Below are positions 1 to 11,649 of a stretch of DNA of 62,000 nt, piece by piece. Source of the stretch: Gnetum montanum. Lineage: Eukaryota; Streptophyta; Gnetopsida; Gnetales; Gnetaceae. Numbering within the stretch: the first letter of the stretch is position 1; every line of letters begins with the position of its first letter. The notes under the pieces were generated by a model. The model was not told where the DNA came from. It saw only the letters and a list, made by a program, of their open reading frames with translations, and ran no database searches. The stretch lies in contig MNCI01005871.1 of the NCBI GenBank assembly GCA_015680685.1, forward strand, positions 99,752-161,751, in the 5' to 3' direction. Position numbers and translations under genes: made by a program.

Positions 1-1680
1 AAAAAAAATCTCAAAATATCTCACCTAACTTTTCTCCCAAGTAACTTGACTAACCAATTAGAAGATTACTTGCCCAACAAGCTAGGAGAAAGTTATGTAG
101 TTAGGGAGTTAGGAAGTTATGCATAAAATTAAGAGAATTTTATGCTAACATTAATGTAATGTGACATTAATTGTAATGGGATAATCAATATTGCAAAAAA
201 TTTTTTATGGGTAGTAACTTATATATTTTAAAATAATTTTTCATGACTTGGGATAATTGAAGGCAAGTTTTTAAATCAAGGCTTCATACAATGGGTACTT
301 CATATGATGGATATATATATATTGTTGGTTAATTTATACTCCATCTTAACCATGTACTTTGAGCAGCAGAAGTAATCAAATAATTCTTGGTGAAAGCGGC
401 AAAGTTACGTCCTTAAACGATTCTTCTTGTCTTCCCTGTAAATTGCGTAGAGGCTCAATCACAGTTCCAGGACAACGGTCTTTCTCTCATTTCTGCACAA
501 AACCTGTAAGAACCGACACATGTTTGAATCAAGATTCAAAATGCAGCATCATCCCAAACCGTAGATTTGAACTGCCACCGCATAATAAGGCCTTGCAAAA
601 CTGTAACTGACGATCACCACGGGAGAAGGCTTTGCAACTGCATCTGGCTCTACCGTCGCGTGTTGGAGAAGAAGGGTTTTCTTGAAGAACGACGCACTGA
701 ACATACTGTCCCAAACAGAGGGTTTTGATTGCTAGAGATTTTTTGTTTTGCCCCCAAAATTGGTTTAGGGCTTCCTGCATTTCTTGTTTTTGTTTGTCTC
801 CGCCATTGTCATTGATTACAAGACCAGGGATGAATGTGTTGTGAATCTTCAACCGTTGAAACCGTAGGAACCTTTAGAGCCGTTGCTACCCGCGCAACTG
901 AAACTGCTGCGACCTGCGACAAAAATAGAATCGGGGCCCGAACAAAAAGATACGTCTTTCTCCATGTATTGTATACAGAGGGTTTTGATTTTTTCTTTGT
1001 TGTTTAATCCCTACGTTCAGCCCTCCATTGGCCTCAGTTCTGTCCGATTTTCTCTACGCGATTGGTACCTGAAACCCCTGTTAAAATGGCTCATCGGTGC
1101 AAGAAGGACCTCCCACGTGCTTCATGAACTTAGGTTTTGCGTCTGACGAGTCGGCAACATAGCTCCGACTGGTACGTGGAAGCAGTTCAGAACCAGCAAG
1201 CCAAAGGAAACACCCCAATACCGCGGCATTCAGCTCCATTTTTTTTTCTGATTTCGTTTTTCCCAGCAGCGTTAACAATGGGTCTCGGGTCATACGTGAA
1301 TTTGGGTTTTCTGCAATACAGAAACCTTTACACCCTTTGATAATTACGGATTCAAAACCAGTTGGACTCTTTAGCTGATTTTCGATAATCCACTACCCAC
1401 AGTGTTGTTTATTTTGCCAATATTAATTAGGTAGTATGCTTTCTTGTGGTAAATAATCCTTCTCTTTTTTATTCCAACCTTCACTCAAGAAAATATCTTG
1501 GTACTTTAATGTACTTTCCAAGAAGGCTTAAATCATCAACATTATTTACCAAGCTTTCTTCTCCAACAATACCCATTACTCACAATACTAAACTGCAAAT
1601 TTACAACCAGGGATTTTGCTCATATTTTGAACAAAATATTCCAACTGCTCCATGTAATGGCCAAATGTGCCAACACAAAG
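1..1680. other. Unassigned flanking sequence left of the retrotransposon nest
   Basis: No gene or repeat family is recognised here. The stretch 380..1300 is richer in GC than the retroelement DNA to its right and has several short open frames on both strands (for example 107 codons at 852..529, - strand). None shows a recognisable domain. A 16-base direct repeat (acagagggttttgatt) occurs at about 715 and 975, and a short (AT)n run lies at 309..321. The region ends abruptly at about 1680 where LTR sequence begins, without the LTR start. It could be part of a host gene or low-copy DNA. Confidence 0.5.
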
Positions 1681-2067
1681 TAGTCACACTTAAATGCTCG
1701 TAATCAAGTCGTACTCATTCCACGTTTAACAGGAGTTTAGGGTGAAGAGATATTAACTAAGAAAGTAGTAAATAACAATTAAATAAATAATTAAACTAAT
1801 TGAATGCTCCAATGATGAAGTAATCTCGATCTTTATTTCTAGTCATGTGCATGTCCAAGTACGTCACACTCGAATAAGGATGTCGTACAATTACAATCAC
1901 CACACTACGGGCATGCACTGGGAGAGAAGGGTTAAGAGAAGAACTACTTAAAACTAAACACTTAAAAAACTAAGAACTAAAAAACTACCTACCAGAACTG
2001 TCTACCTCTTATTTATAGATGAGGAGACAAGCTGCGATATCGTGGTGAACGAAATGATAACTCATCA
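1680..2067 (-). repeat. Truncated gypsy LTR (outer half missing)
   Basis: This segment matches the second half of the solo LTR at 2479..3284. Both share the 29 bases starting agtcacacttaaatgctcg, an (A)ATAAA signal (rc of ctttatt), the TATA box (rc of cttatttata), a GATATC dyad, and the terminal ctcatca. It ends at 2067 inside the left LTR of element A. The half that should begin tgatgagtgg is absent, because the sequence to its left is unrelated. It is therefore truncated by deletion or by an assembly join. Confidence 0.7.
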
Positions 2068-2478
2068 ATAAGGTAAATAAAAGTGGTTTCTAAGTCTAAG
2101 TAAACAAAAATTGAATCTAATCTAGCCTAGGCAATGGAAATCCATTCTTAACTCTCTGCACACATCTTGGACTTATGTAATCATTACTGGGATTACCAAG
2201 TACCTCACTACTAGGCGAACCAAGCAACAATGCTACTAGGTTACCAAATGATCACACTTTATGCACGGAATCAATTGTATCCATTACACTTAATAACAGT
2301 AAAAGTAAACTTCATGGGAAAGTAAATAGTAACTAAGAAAATAGTAATAAGTAGACTAAATGAAAATAGTAAACATTATTCTAGGTAAATAGTAAAGAAA
2401 CTAAGTGGATGCTGTAATGATGCAAAGTAATCTTGATCTTTATTTCTGGTCATGAAACATGTCCAAGTACATTCCACT
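2068..2478 (-). repeat. Element A left (3') LTR, outer piece
   Basis: It aligns with 39463..39866 of the right LTR of A, sharing for example the run around gtggtttctaagtctaag and the 'lattice' of short 'ggattaccaag' phrases. About 230 bases of the LTR start that should precede it are missing at the truncated LTR junction. It stops at the CCACT target duplication of the solo LTR. Confidence 0.75.
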
Positions 2479-3284
2479 TGATGAGTGGCGAGGCACCCCT
2501 ACACTCAACCATACGAAACGAGCGTCGCACGCACGATCTGGTCGAACTCCGTAGATGGACTAGTCGTGGCACCTAGATAGTTAGCCTTAGGTCGCAGTTC
2601 GTTGTCTTCCCATCTAGACTAGTTTTGCATATGTCACGTATGGTTTAGTTTAGATGAGGTGTATGATGTGTTCTAATTATAATGCTACTCCTGATGGTAG
2701 TGGAAAATAATATTAACTAAACTAAACTAGGAGGAAAAGGTAAAGAAAATCTAATCTAGCCTAAGTGCGATGAGCAACCGATTCCTTGATCAACCGTACA
2801 CATCTTGGACTTCATGCACGACTGCCACTGGGACTACTAAGCATAGGCCTAGGTACACCACTGGGATTACCAAGCGCAGACCCCAAATACGCCACTGGGT
2901 TACCAAGCGTAGATCCCCCTAGCTACACCACTGGGCTACCAAGCAGTCACACTTAAATGCTCGTAATCAAGTCGNTAATCTTGATCTTTATTGCTGGTCA
3001 TGTGCGTGTCCAAGTACGACACACTCGAATAAAGACACCATACAATTACATTCACCACACTGCGGGCAGACACGGGAAAAATTCTAACTCTGGAGGGATC
3101 AAACTACCAGAGCTTCGCTACTCTAAAATTGGGATCCCTAAATAAGGGAGAGCTGCCTCTTATTTATAGACATGGTGGCGGACTGCAATATCGCGTACGC
3201 GATATCGTAGGGAAGGACGCGATATTGCGTACGCGATATTGCGGGGGATGCGATATCGCGGCCTGTGCGAACCACGTCTCATCA
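2479..3284 (-). repeat. Solo LTR of the B/C gypsy family inside the LTR of A
   Basis: It begins tgatgagtgg and ends ctcatca, and is flanked by the perfect 5-bp duplication ccact (2474..2478 and 3285..3289). No interior is present, which is the expected result of LTR-LTR recombination. One N at 2975 sits where about 125 bases present in the sister copy at 1712..1836 are absent, so the copy is incompletely assembled. A TATA box (rc of tatttata) and palindromic GATATC/CGCGTACGCG motifs lie in the last 110 bases, which are the U3 in - strand sense. Confidence 0.85.
2975..2975. other. Assembly gap (single N) inside solo LTR
   Basis: A single N interrupts the LTR. Sister LTR copies have roughly 125 bases between the sequences flanking it, so the N probably stands for missing sequence and not for one ambiguous base. 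Confidence 0.7.
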
Positions 3285-3289
3285 CCACT

Positions 3290-3560
3290 CAAATAAAAAT
3301 TCAGTGTAATCTCTTAACATTACACTGTAGGCATACATTGCTAAGTGCTAAGTACAAAAATTAAGAAAATAAATTGATTGAGTTTTGCTAAGGTTGGAAT
3401 GAAATTATTGTTCGACCATAAGTGTCATATTTATAGGCCTGCACTTGTCAGTGATATTGGATATCCAACATTGTAGCTTGTGCTTCGATATCAGGGATCC
3501 AATATCACACCTCCGATATCAGATGCCCAATATTGTAGTTGATAAAAATATCATTTATCA
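3290..3560 (-). repeat. Element A left (3') LTR, inner piece
   Basis: It continues the A LTR after the solo LTR insertion and aligns with 39870..40146. It holds a TATA box (rc of catatttatagg at about 3427), GATATC-type dyads, and the terminal tttatca at 3560. Interior sequence starts at 3561 with tacccctac, the reverse complement of a polypurine tract. Confidence 0.8.
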
Positions 3561-3576
3561 TACCCCTACAAACACC
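3561..3576 (-). other. Polypurine tract of element A
   Basis: Read on the - strand this is a purine-rich run ending gtaggggta directly against the 3' LTR. It is the position where plus-strand DNA synthesis is primed in LTR retrotransposons. B and C have the equivalent run ending gggggta. Confidence 0.6.
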
Positions 3577-3986
3577 TAAAGACTCATCTTCAAGTTAAAA
3601 AAAATGAGGATGGAGTTCCTTAGAAAATTGGGAGGTAGATTTACATGACATTGACTACTATATACATGACTCTTAAATGTTGAAATGGTGTTTACAAAAT
3701 GACACAAGATATGACATGACAAATTTAACAAAAAAAGAAAAATTTGGTGAAGCTTGATGTAGCCTTATGTAGTTCCTAGTGGTAGTGGCTCCTTCATTAG
3801 TTGCTTTCCCTTGCCATCAGGCTTCTAAAATCTGTACTCGTTCAAGAGTGCTTGAAGTTTCTCCTCTTCCATTCATGGGTCATGCATTGTCCATGCTTGG
3901 CATGGCAACTATGGAAACATCTAATTCACCTTGACATATAGGGCTATGAACTACCTCCTCTCCTCTTTAAATGCTCTGGCCTTTTC

Positions 3987-6439
3987 TCATAGTTCATGGT
4001 AATCAGTTAATCTTCTAGCCAAGTTTGCTGCTACATCCTTTTGCCCTAGGTAGTGAGCCTTCACTACTTCTAGTTTAGAGTTTACCACTTGAAGTTTCTG
4101 CAAAGCATCTTTACGATCCATAAAGTCTTTTTCATACAGAGAATATGTGGCTACTACTTGTTTTAATTCATTCTTGGGCATGCTTGCTATCAACATGGCC
4201 AAGTTAGCATAACAAAGGTTAGCTAACCCCTTGTACTCTTTCAAGTCTTCAATCTGTAAGTCTTTATTTTTTACTTTCGCTTGGTGAATGTGGGCGTAAT
4301 TGTCCAAAATGGGTTGCTAGTCAGGATTTTTTATTGAAATGTTGCTGATTCTAGCTTTGGCCATCTAGATCTCTTTTTCATTGATTTTCTTGTACATGCC
4401 CACTTGATCATAGAAGTGTTCTTTGAGCCTTTCGTGTTTCTTTGCTTGGTTTTGTCACATTCTTATTTCAATAACTGACTTTTGTCGGTTGGCATGTACC
4501 TCCTCCATTGAGAGGGTTCTATTTTCTCTTGCAAGGAGGGTTGACCCTCACCAATTGTTCCCTTAATTGGTGGATGCTCTCCTCTATGATGTTTTTTCTT
4601 TTCCATAGTGGTCAACCTCATATTATTAGTAGCAAGTTGTTTATTTTCCTCTTAGACTACAGTAAGTGCCTTGACATGTGCATATGTTTGTGCTTCAACT
4701 ACTAAGGCATTCCATACCACTTTCTCATTCTCTATTACCACCTATTTATTCTACTTGATTAGGTTATTTATTTATTTAGTTTTGAACTACTCTATCTAGT
4801 TAGGTGCAATGAATTAAGTTGGATCTCTTCGTTTAGCTCTTAGGGTTGCAAGCTCTTCTTGGAGTCTGTGGATCTCTGCTTTTGCATGCTTTGCCTTGGT
4901 CTCAGCCATGACCATTTTTCCTTTAGTAGTGATGAGCTCAAATTATACTACAGTGACATCATTGGGAATGTCAAAAAGTGTTGTCATTACTTGCCCAATC
5001 TAACGTAGTCTATTGAGCACATTGTCATGATCAATAAGAATCATCAAGGTTTCAGCTAATATTTAAGCATCCCTAGCTCTAGTTAGATCTACCAGTGGCA
5101 TAATAGGTATGTTAAAAAATTCTTTGATGTGATTAGTGATCACCTTTGCGGCTCCTACTGCATCTTGGTGCTGCATTACCACTAGTGTGCCTCCTTCTCT
5201 AGTCTCAAGCACCACCTGGAATGATGCAGCATTCCTAGAGATATGTTGTAACCATTGTACCTCTCCTCCTAACTGTAGTAAGATTTGTTCACTTACTAGC
5301 TCTACTGAAACTATGGGTTGGATGACACTGTTAATAACTCTGTAAAGATTGGCCTCCTCCCTTGTTCCCCAGCTAATGATTTTTGTAATATGTTGCAGAT
5401 GACTCATTAACAATACATAATCCTATGGAGGGGGTGGTGGAACTTGCTATTATTGCTATTCTTGTTGCTGCTATTTTTCCTCCTATTGATGCTCTTGTTG
5501 TTTTTCTTTCTCTTATTGCTCTTCACCATGATCTTTTCTAGGTGGCATTGGTTTGAGAAATTTAGCATATGAAGCCCTAAGAATGTCATTAGTATATCCC
5601 AAGATTTCAGCTTGCTTGCACAACTTCCTAATAAGGCAGGGAAATGGAAGTGTTGGCTTTCCTACCTTCCTTTCTTCAAATTGCCTATGAATTTCCATAA
5701 AGTATAGTTGTGCAAGGTTGGCATTGTATTTGCCCATCAAGATTGTACTTTCTCTAGCCACATAAGTAGATAGTCTATTGAGTCCTTTTGTTGGGAACAA
5801 GTGATAGGTTCCAATTTTGAAGTAGATTCTTTCTTCCAGATTTAGCTCATTATAGCCCTTATCTTCTTTGCAAAATGCTCATTTTAGCCATAGTTTTCTA
5901 GTTTCAGGATTTGATTGGATGTATAGATGTGTTAACCTTGCCCCTTCGTTGGGTATATTAAGAGCTTTTGTAATTATCTTGATTGAGAATGAAATTGAGA
6001 CTCCTATAATGTTAACTATGGTACTCTCTTCCTTGTTGTGCCAGAATTGGTAGGTTTTCCCAAGGTACCATTCACCACTGTTAGAAAGGATGGGCCATAG
6101 TGGTAATGCCTTGAGTTATGTCTTGACCACTTTAGGGGTGAACTCAACAAATGAACCAAAGTTCACCCTTACAATGATTGTGGTCAAGATGGACCTTTCT
6201 TAGATGGCTTGGTGGTAGTCCTATAACAACATGAGGCATACCCTTGACACTTGTGGTTCCTTTGCCTCTCCTTGGACCGATTTTCCCATGGCAGGAGTTT
6301 CTTGATGAGTGCTATATGATTGGGCTTCCTTCTCCTTGTGTTCTGGTTCTTGTCTTTCTTTTGGGCCTTTGCCTTGGCCTCTCGATCTCTTACTTGCATC
6401 TTGTAAGGGTCCTTCTTGTGCTCCTCTCTTTGGGGCCAT
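3987..6439 (-). pseudogene. Extra ORF of element A, between integrase and 3' LTR (plant transposon protein domain-like)
   Basis: This decayed reading frame spans about 2.45 kb. Its product starts MAPKRGAQEGPLQDASKRSR, a basic and hydrophilic head typical of DNA/RNA-binding or nuclear-targeted proteins. The next part (about 6150..5513, with a stop near 5866) reads through segments such as YFMEIHRQFEERKVGKP and LPFPCLIRKLCKQAEILG. These resemble the domain annotated in many plant proteins as 'putative plant transposon protein', and I recognise it by pattern only. After a Q/E-rich linker, further open segments follow (5413..5063, and 4307..3987, which is heptad-like and rich in K, E, L and A, probably a coiled coil). 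The frame is broken by several stops and shifts. B and C have no counterpart in the same interval. The position is that of the env-like ORF of Athila elements, but no signal peptide or transmembrane segment is visible, so an envelope role is not supported. Confidence 0.6.
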
Positions 6440-8385
6440 TTGTAATCCTCAAAGATTAAAATTACTAAGGTATTTGTGTTTATTCTGAATGGTTCCATAC
6501 CTTACTCATACCCTTAGTTACTTTAAGTTCTTAGTTTATGATTGCAAAGTTAGATAAAATTCCAAAAGTTACCCCATAAGTGTTATTTCCTTTGTGACTC
6601 CTCATAGTTATCTATTTTGTTCGTATGTATGACTCATTATGATTGGTTATGATTCCTTAAAAATATTATTTAAGTGTTCTAGCTTCCTCATGATTAGTTC
6701 TTATTAAATATTTTCAAGTTTCACTTCATAATTACCCTTAAAATACCTTTTGGGTGTTAGAGTTTTTTGAAAAATTGGCTCGAATTTTCCTCACTAGCAC
6801 TACCAACGACTAAGATGAGCACTCTAGGATTAAATATGTTCAAAAATTATGAAAATTAGAGTGATAACAGGAAAGATATGGCTTGGGAAAGCTAAGAGGT
6901 TAGAGCTCAAATTAGAGAAGAAAAGTTGAAAAATTTCCCTTGTGTGCAAATGAAAAACGATGAATAATTTGACAAAGTCCCTATGTATATATACTTTTCA
7001 GTAGACCTGATATCGAGGACTTAACATCAGGGATTCAATATCAATGTAGACCTAACATCGGGGGCCTAATATTGGAGCCCAAAAATTTGCACTTTTCATA
7101 AGGGTTTGATGGGAAAAAATGATTCTTTTGTATATCTAAAATATTTTAAGGTTAGTTAAAGTGTTTGAATGATGGATATATGGACATTTTTGCAAACATT
7201 TTTCATTGGAAGTTCATAAAGAAGAAATCTCAGGCTACGAAAGTTCATAAGATGGATAAGAAGGGTAATAAATTCATGTTGTGAGAATAGATAGTTTAAA
7301 TGATATCGGAAGTGTTTATTGATGTTTGTTGATGTTGGAAGGTTCATGATGATGTGGAATTGCTTGGCAAGTATAAGATATAGCAGCTATACAAGTGGGT
7401 CCTCCCCAAAGAAGGCTTTAGCCCTTAATGCCCTTGTATAACCACATCGGAAAGTGTTCTTGGGCACTTAAGAAGTTGAATGTAATGCATACTTGTTTAG
7501 CAAAACATACATGTTAGTACCACCAAATTGAGAAAATAACTTTATGTTACACAAAATCACAAGTTATGACTATTCTTACATTGAGATAAAATGGACTTAG
7601 AAGGGATTGCAGAAATCGGGATGTGAGATATCTTACCATAGGCATAATGAATTCTTGTGTTTTATTAATGGTAAAAGTAATCACTAGCCTTTCTGTCCAA
7701 GATTCAAACCAAGTCTAGACCACCATTTAGTGACATTGCATCATTTCATCTCTTGGAATTACAACTATAAGACTATCAATGTTGCAAGGAGTATCTTCAC
7801 TTAGTGTATTGTCTAAGGAAGGAGTTTATTCATGGCACTTTATTTATTTTTAGAATTCTAAGAAGCCACCTATCTTTAGACATGGATAACATGTCTTTCT
7901 AGTAGGACCCCCAGAAATTTATTTTGTTCTCTTTTATTTTATTTGTGTCAACCTTTCAAGGAAGTACTTATTTTACTCTTAATTCCATTTTTTGTTAGAT
8001 CTACAAGGATATAATACAACCTTAGCAACATGATAGAACTCACAATAGCAATCCAAAAGAATCCACAAATCCACTTGATGTCACACCCTTGTCATTCCCA
8101 CTAGGTTTTTCACTTTTCAATCTAGGCATAATGATCACAAGTTTATTCTTAGTTGTATGATGGAAAAGAATATCATTATGACCATGGTAAGAACCTCTTA
8201 TTAATGGAATGGATGGATGGATGGTGTGGGCTTACTATTCAAATAATCAGTCCCTTATGACTTGATAACATAGAGGAATCTTCACCTTATTGGAATCCAT
8301 CTTACCTTTATTCAATGTGTCTTATTAGTAATCAAAATTATTTACAAAAGGTTTCAAAACAAAGTATGAAAGAAATGAAAAGGAT
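6440..8385. other. Non-coding spacer of element A between integrase and extra ORF
   Basis: No coding frame is recognisable. At about 7399..7430 a block with cctccccaaag...ggct...aatgccc is shared with the equivalent spacers of B (18265) and C (29935), so the left part of this spacer is the ancestral 3' untranslated region of the family. A short (ATGG)n run lies at about 8206..8224. Confidence 0.5.
6960..7085 (-). promoter_or_regulatory. U3-like TATA box plus GATATC dyads upstream of the extra ORF
   Basis: On the - strand a cluster of GATATC/AATATTGG-like dyads (about 7070..7000) is followed by tatatata (about 6980..6988). The extra ORF starts some 540 bases downstream. The LTRs of A, B and C show the same order: dyads at the U3 edge, then a TATA box. 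The block could be an internal promoter derived from an old U3. Evidence is limited to motif arrangement. Confidence 0.35.
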
Positions 8386-8570
8386 AGTAAGAATTGTGAA
8401 AAAGTGTAAAGAATGAAAAGTGTTAAAAGAATTGAAAATGTCAAAGAATTGAAAGATATATTAAAGAATGTCAAAAATTTAAGAAATGAAAAGTATCAAA
8501 GAATAAGAAAAAATTAAAGAATGTGAAAAATGGAAAGAAAATGAAAAATTCAGTAAGGTACCTACAGTTC
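8386..8570. repeat. A-rich degenerate tandem repeat after integrase, element A
   Basis: Loose repeats of about 16-17 bases with the theme aaagaattgaaaatgtc lie immediately 3' of the integrase on the - strand, where they read T-rich. B and C have comparable A-rich repeats at the same place with different unit sequence. Confidence 0.55.
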
Positions 8571-8633
8571 TAAACTAACTTCCCCATGACTATTATTAAG
8601 ATTAGGTAAACGAAAGATAGAACAAGTAGAAGA

Positions 8634-9780
8634 CTAGTGGTTAGGTTGGGTAGATTCCTTGGAGTATTCGTAATATGACTTGTTGGATATTGACATGGAT
8701 AAGCTTATGTGAACTGGATGGGTGGTGAATATGTAACACACCATATGGATAAGTAGCATGCACAATGTATGGTTCCTCCCAAAGTGTCTAAAATTTAGCT
8801 TTTTGGGGTAAATGACTAGGATTATAATAAAAATCCTTATCACCTAACTGTATGGTTACATTCCTTATTTGTGAATTGGGCCTAAGTTTGGAGTAATGCT
8901 TATGAGCTTCACTACCCATAAGTGTTATCAACCAATTCTCATCTAGAAGATTTAGGTTCATTAGATGTTCCTTTTGGGCAAAACTCAGATTACGATTAAG
9001 TTTAATAGTCGTAGCTAAAGTGTGAAGCTCTTCCTATATTGGAAGTGTTGGCAACTTGCCATAGAACAACTCGTATGGTGTGTACCCTATAGGTAGTTTT
9101 TAAGATGTCCTACAGGCCCATAGAGCATCATTTAATGTAGTATTCCAATCTTGTCTAAACCTATTAACTATCTTAGGAAGTATTTTAGTAATTTCACAGT
9201 TAGTGAGTTTAGCTTAACCATTTGCTTAGGGATGATACGGTGTTATTAGCTTATGGTTCACCTTAAGTTGTTGCATGAGTTTCTTAAAGATAGCACAGGT
9301 GAAGTGAGTTCCATTATCTGATATAACCATTATTAGTACTCCAAATCTGTTCACCACATGTTGTTGGAAAAATTTGGTAGCTATCTTTGCTGTACAATCT
9401 TTGATTTTTGTTGCCTTTGTCCACTTTATGCAGTAATCCATAGTCACAATAAAATATACTTTTTTGTTTGACATTAGTTGAATGGACCCCATAAAATCAA
9501 TTCCCCATATATCAAAAGGCTCCAGTGGCTATATCCAGTGTTGTGGCCCTTCATATTTGGCTATAATTCCTCCATCTCTTTAGCAGCATTTGCAAGATTG
9601 TGCAAAAATATGGACATCTCTAGATAAAGTAGGCCAAAAGTAGCCTGTCATTAGTAGTTTGAGTGTTGTTTTGTGCCCTACATAGTGGCCACCACATGGG
9701 CCTTCATGGACATCTTATAAAATTTTCTGCTGGTCACGGTCTGGCACACACCATCTAATGAGCCCATTTGTATAAATCTT
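8634..9780 (-). pseudogene. Element A integrase remnant
   Basis: Integrase would insert the cDNA copy into chromosomal DNA. Readable parts on the - strand include an HHCC-side segment near 9700..9590, the catalytic core start FDIWGIDFMGSIQLMSN (near 9510, first Asp present), VISDNGTHFTCAIF (second Asp), and the run up to LITPYHP. The C-terminal part to about 8640 aligns with the WEGPY...PSG region of B but is frame-shifted. Several in-frame stops interrupt the frame, so the gene is dead. Confidence 0.8.
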
Positions 9781-9799
9781 ATACAAATTGTTATTGATT

Positions 9800-11510
9800 T
9801 CCATGTAACATTTTTCTCTGTGAAGGAATTGTTCACATTGTTTTCTACCCCATTCAATAGGAAGCTCTTATGTTGTTGGATAAGTTAGGTACTCTATGGT
9901 CTGTGGCTTCCCTGTTAAATCTACATCCCTTACTATTCTAGTAAATAGATCCTCATCGAGAAATTAATCTTTAAGGTTCCACTCAATTTTTTGAATCCCA
10001 TTTCAACCTTAATAGATGATTAGCTACTACATTTTCTATTCCTTTCTTATCAATCATCATGATGTCAAACTCTTGAAGAATTATAAGCCATCTTATCACT
10101 CTAGGACTAACCACTTGTTTGTTCATAAGAAATCAGATGACACTATGATTGGTATGGACATAGATTTGATAGCTGAGCACATAACATCTAAACCTTTCAA
10201 GAAGATACACCATGACCATAAACTCCTTTTCAGTTGTGGTGTAATTTAATTATGCTCTGGTGATGCTCCTGCTGGCATAGTGTATGTAGTATGGTCTTTT
10301 CTAATCATCAAGTTGTTTCAATACTACACCAAGAAGATAGTTAGAAGCATTAGTCATGATATGAAAAGGGCTTGACCAATCTAGAGCTTAGAGGATTAGT
10401 GTCTCAACTAATTTTTACTTCAGGGCTTCGAATGCCTTTTCACATGACTCAGTCCACCCGAAGGGTGCATCCTTCTTCATGATTTCTATAAGCAGTTTGG
10501 CTATCTTTGAAAAGTTTTCAATGAACATTCTATCGTATTCTAAATGGCCTAAAAAAGATCTTACATCTTTCATTATCTATGGCCATTGAATGATGTTTTG
10601 GATTACTCTAATCTTTTCAGGATCTACCTTAACACCCTTTTGTGAGATTTTGTCCCAACACTATACCTTCCTAAACCATGAGATGGCTCTTCTACCAATT
10701 GAGCTTTAGATTAGTTTCAACACATCTTTTAAGTACCTGCTCCAACTGGTCCAATGATTGTTTGAAATCTAGCCTGTACGTAGAAAAATCATCCATAAAG
10801 ACTTCAACACCATTGCTTATCTACTTCTAGAAGATACTTAATACCAACCTCTAGAAGGTTGTTAGTGCATTACAAAGATCAAAAGGCATCTTTCTATAAG
10901 CAAATGTTTCCCATGAACTAGTGAACATGGTTTTCTCTTGGTCTTTAGGTGCAATGCGAATTTGATTATATCTATTATATCCATCCAGAAAACTGTAATA
11001 CTCATGTCCTAAAACTATATCTAGGACCTAATCAACAAATGACAGTGGGAAGTAATCCTTAAATGTGATTGATTTCAACATCTGGAAGTCAATGCAGATG
11101 CACCATTTGCCTCCCTTCTTTGGAACTATCACTAAAGGACTAACCATTTACTATCCGCAATGGGATAGATGAATCCTTCCTTTAGCAACTTTTTCAATTC
11201 TTGCTTGACTACCTCCTTGAGTTTAGGATTAAGCCTTTGTTGAGGTTGGCATTTTGGTTTGACTGTAAGATCAATATAAATCCGGTGTTGACAAATTTGA
11301 GGATCAATTCCTGTGATCTCATCATAAGACCATGTGAATGCTGTAGGCCATCTATTAGGAACTTCTAGGAGTTTTTCTTTTTGTTCCTTTTCTAGGTTAG
11401 CATTGATAATTATTGGCTTCTTATTTTTCAGAAATGCATATTTTAATGTTGCTAGTAGGGCTTTCAATTCTAGTGGTTTTGGTTCCATTGTGTTTGGGAT
11501 CTCCAAGTGT
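9800..11510 (-). pseudogene. Element A reverse transcriptase / RNase H remnant
   Basis: The - strand reads the RT N-terminal side openly at 11506..11132 (124 codons, ending EGFIYPIADSKWLVL). It continues with stops through the palm, where VEVFMDDF (about 10803..10783) holds the catalytic Asp pair. The RNase H region at about 10340..10000 matches the DASNY...ALGAVL and KFRHYVLGYK-type motifs of C, in broken form. FMDDF is characteristic of Athila-type elements, whereas Tat elements usually have YIDD. Confidence 0.8.
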
Positions 11511-11649
11511 CCCTGGTCTATTTCTTCTTCCTAATTATTTGGAGGGTAGGAGTGTTCTTTCTTTACCTATTCTAACTTATGTATTTCTGCAACATAAGTA
11601 TTGATGATTTGTTCTTTAGGTTCCATGTACTTGTCAAATTAAGTTTCTT

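Noticed and set aside
529-852. 107-codon - strand frame as a host gene
   Set aside because: No recognisable domain, no splice context, and it overlaps another frame on the + strand. Left unassigned.
3987-6439. Classical retroviral-type envelope gene
   Set aside because: Position fits, but no signal peptide, fusion peptide or transmembrane segment is visible, and the core resembles a plant transposon protein domain instead.
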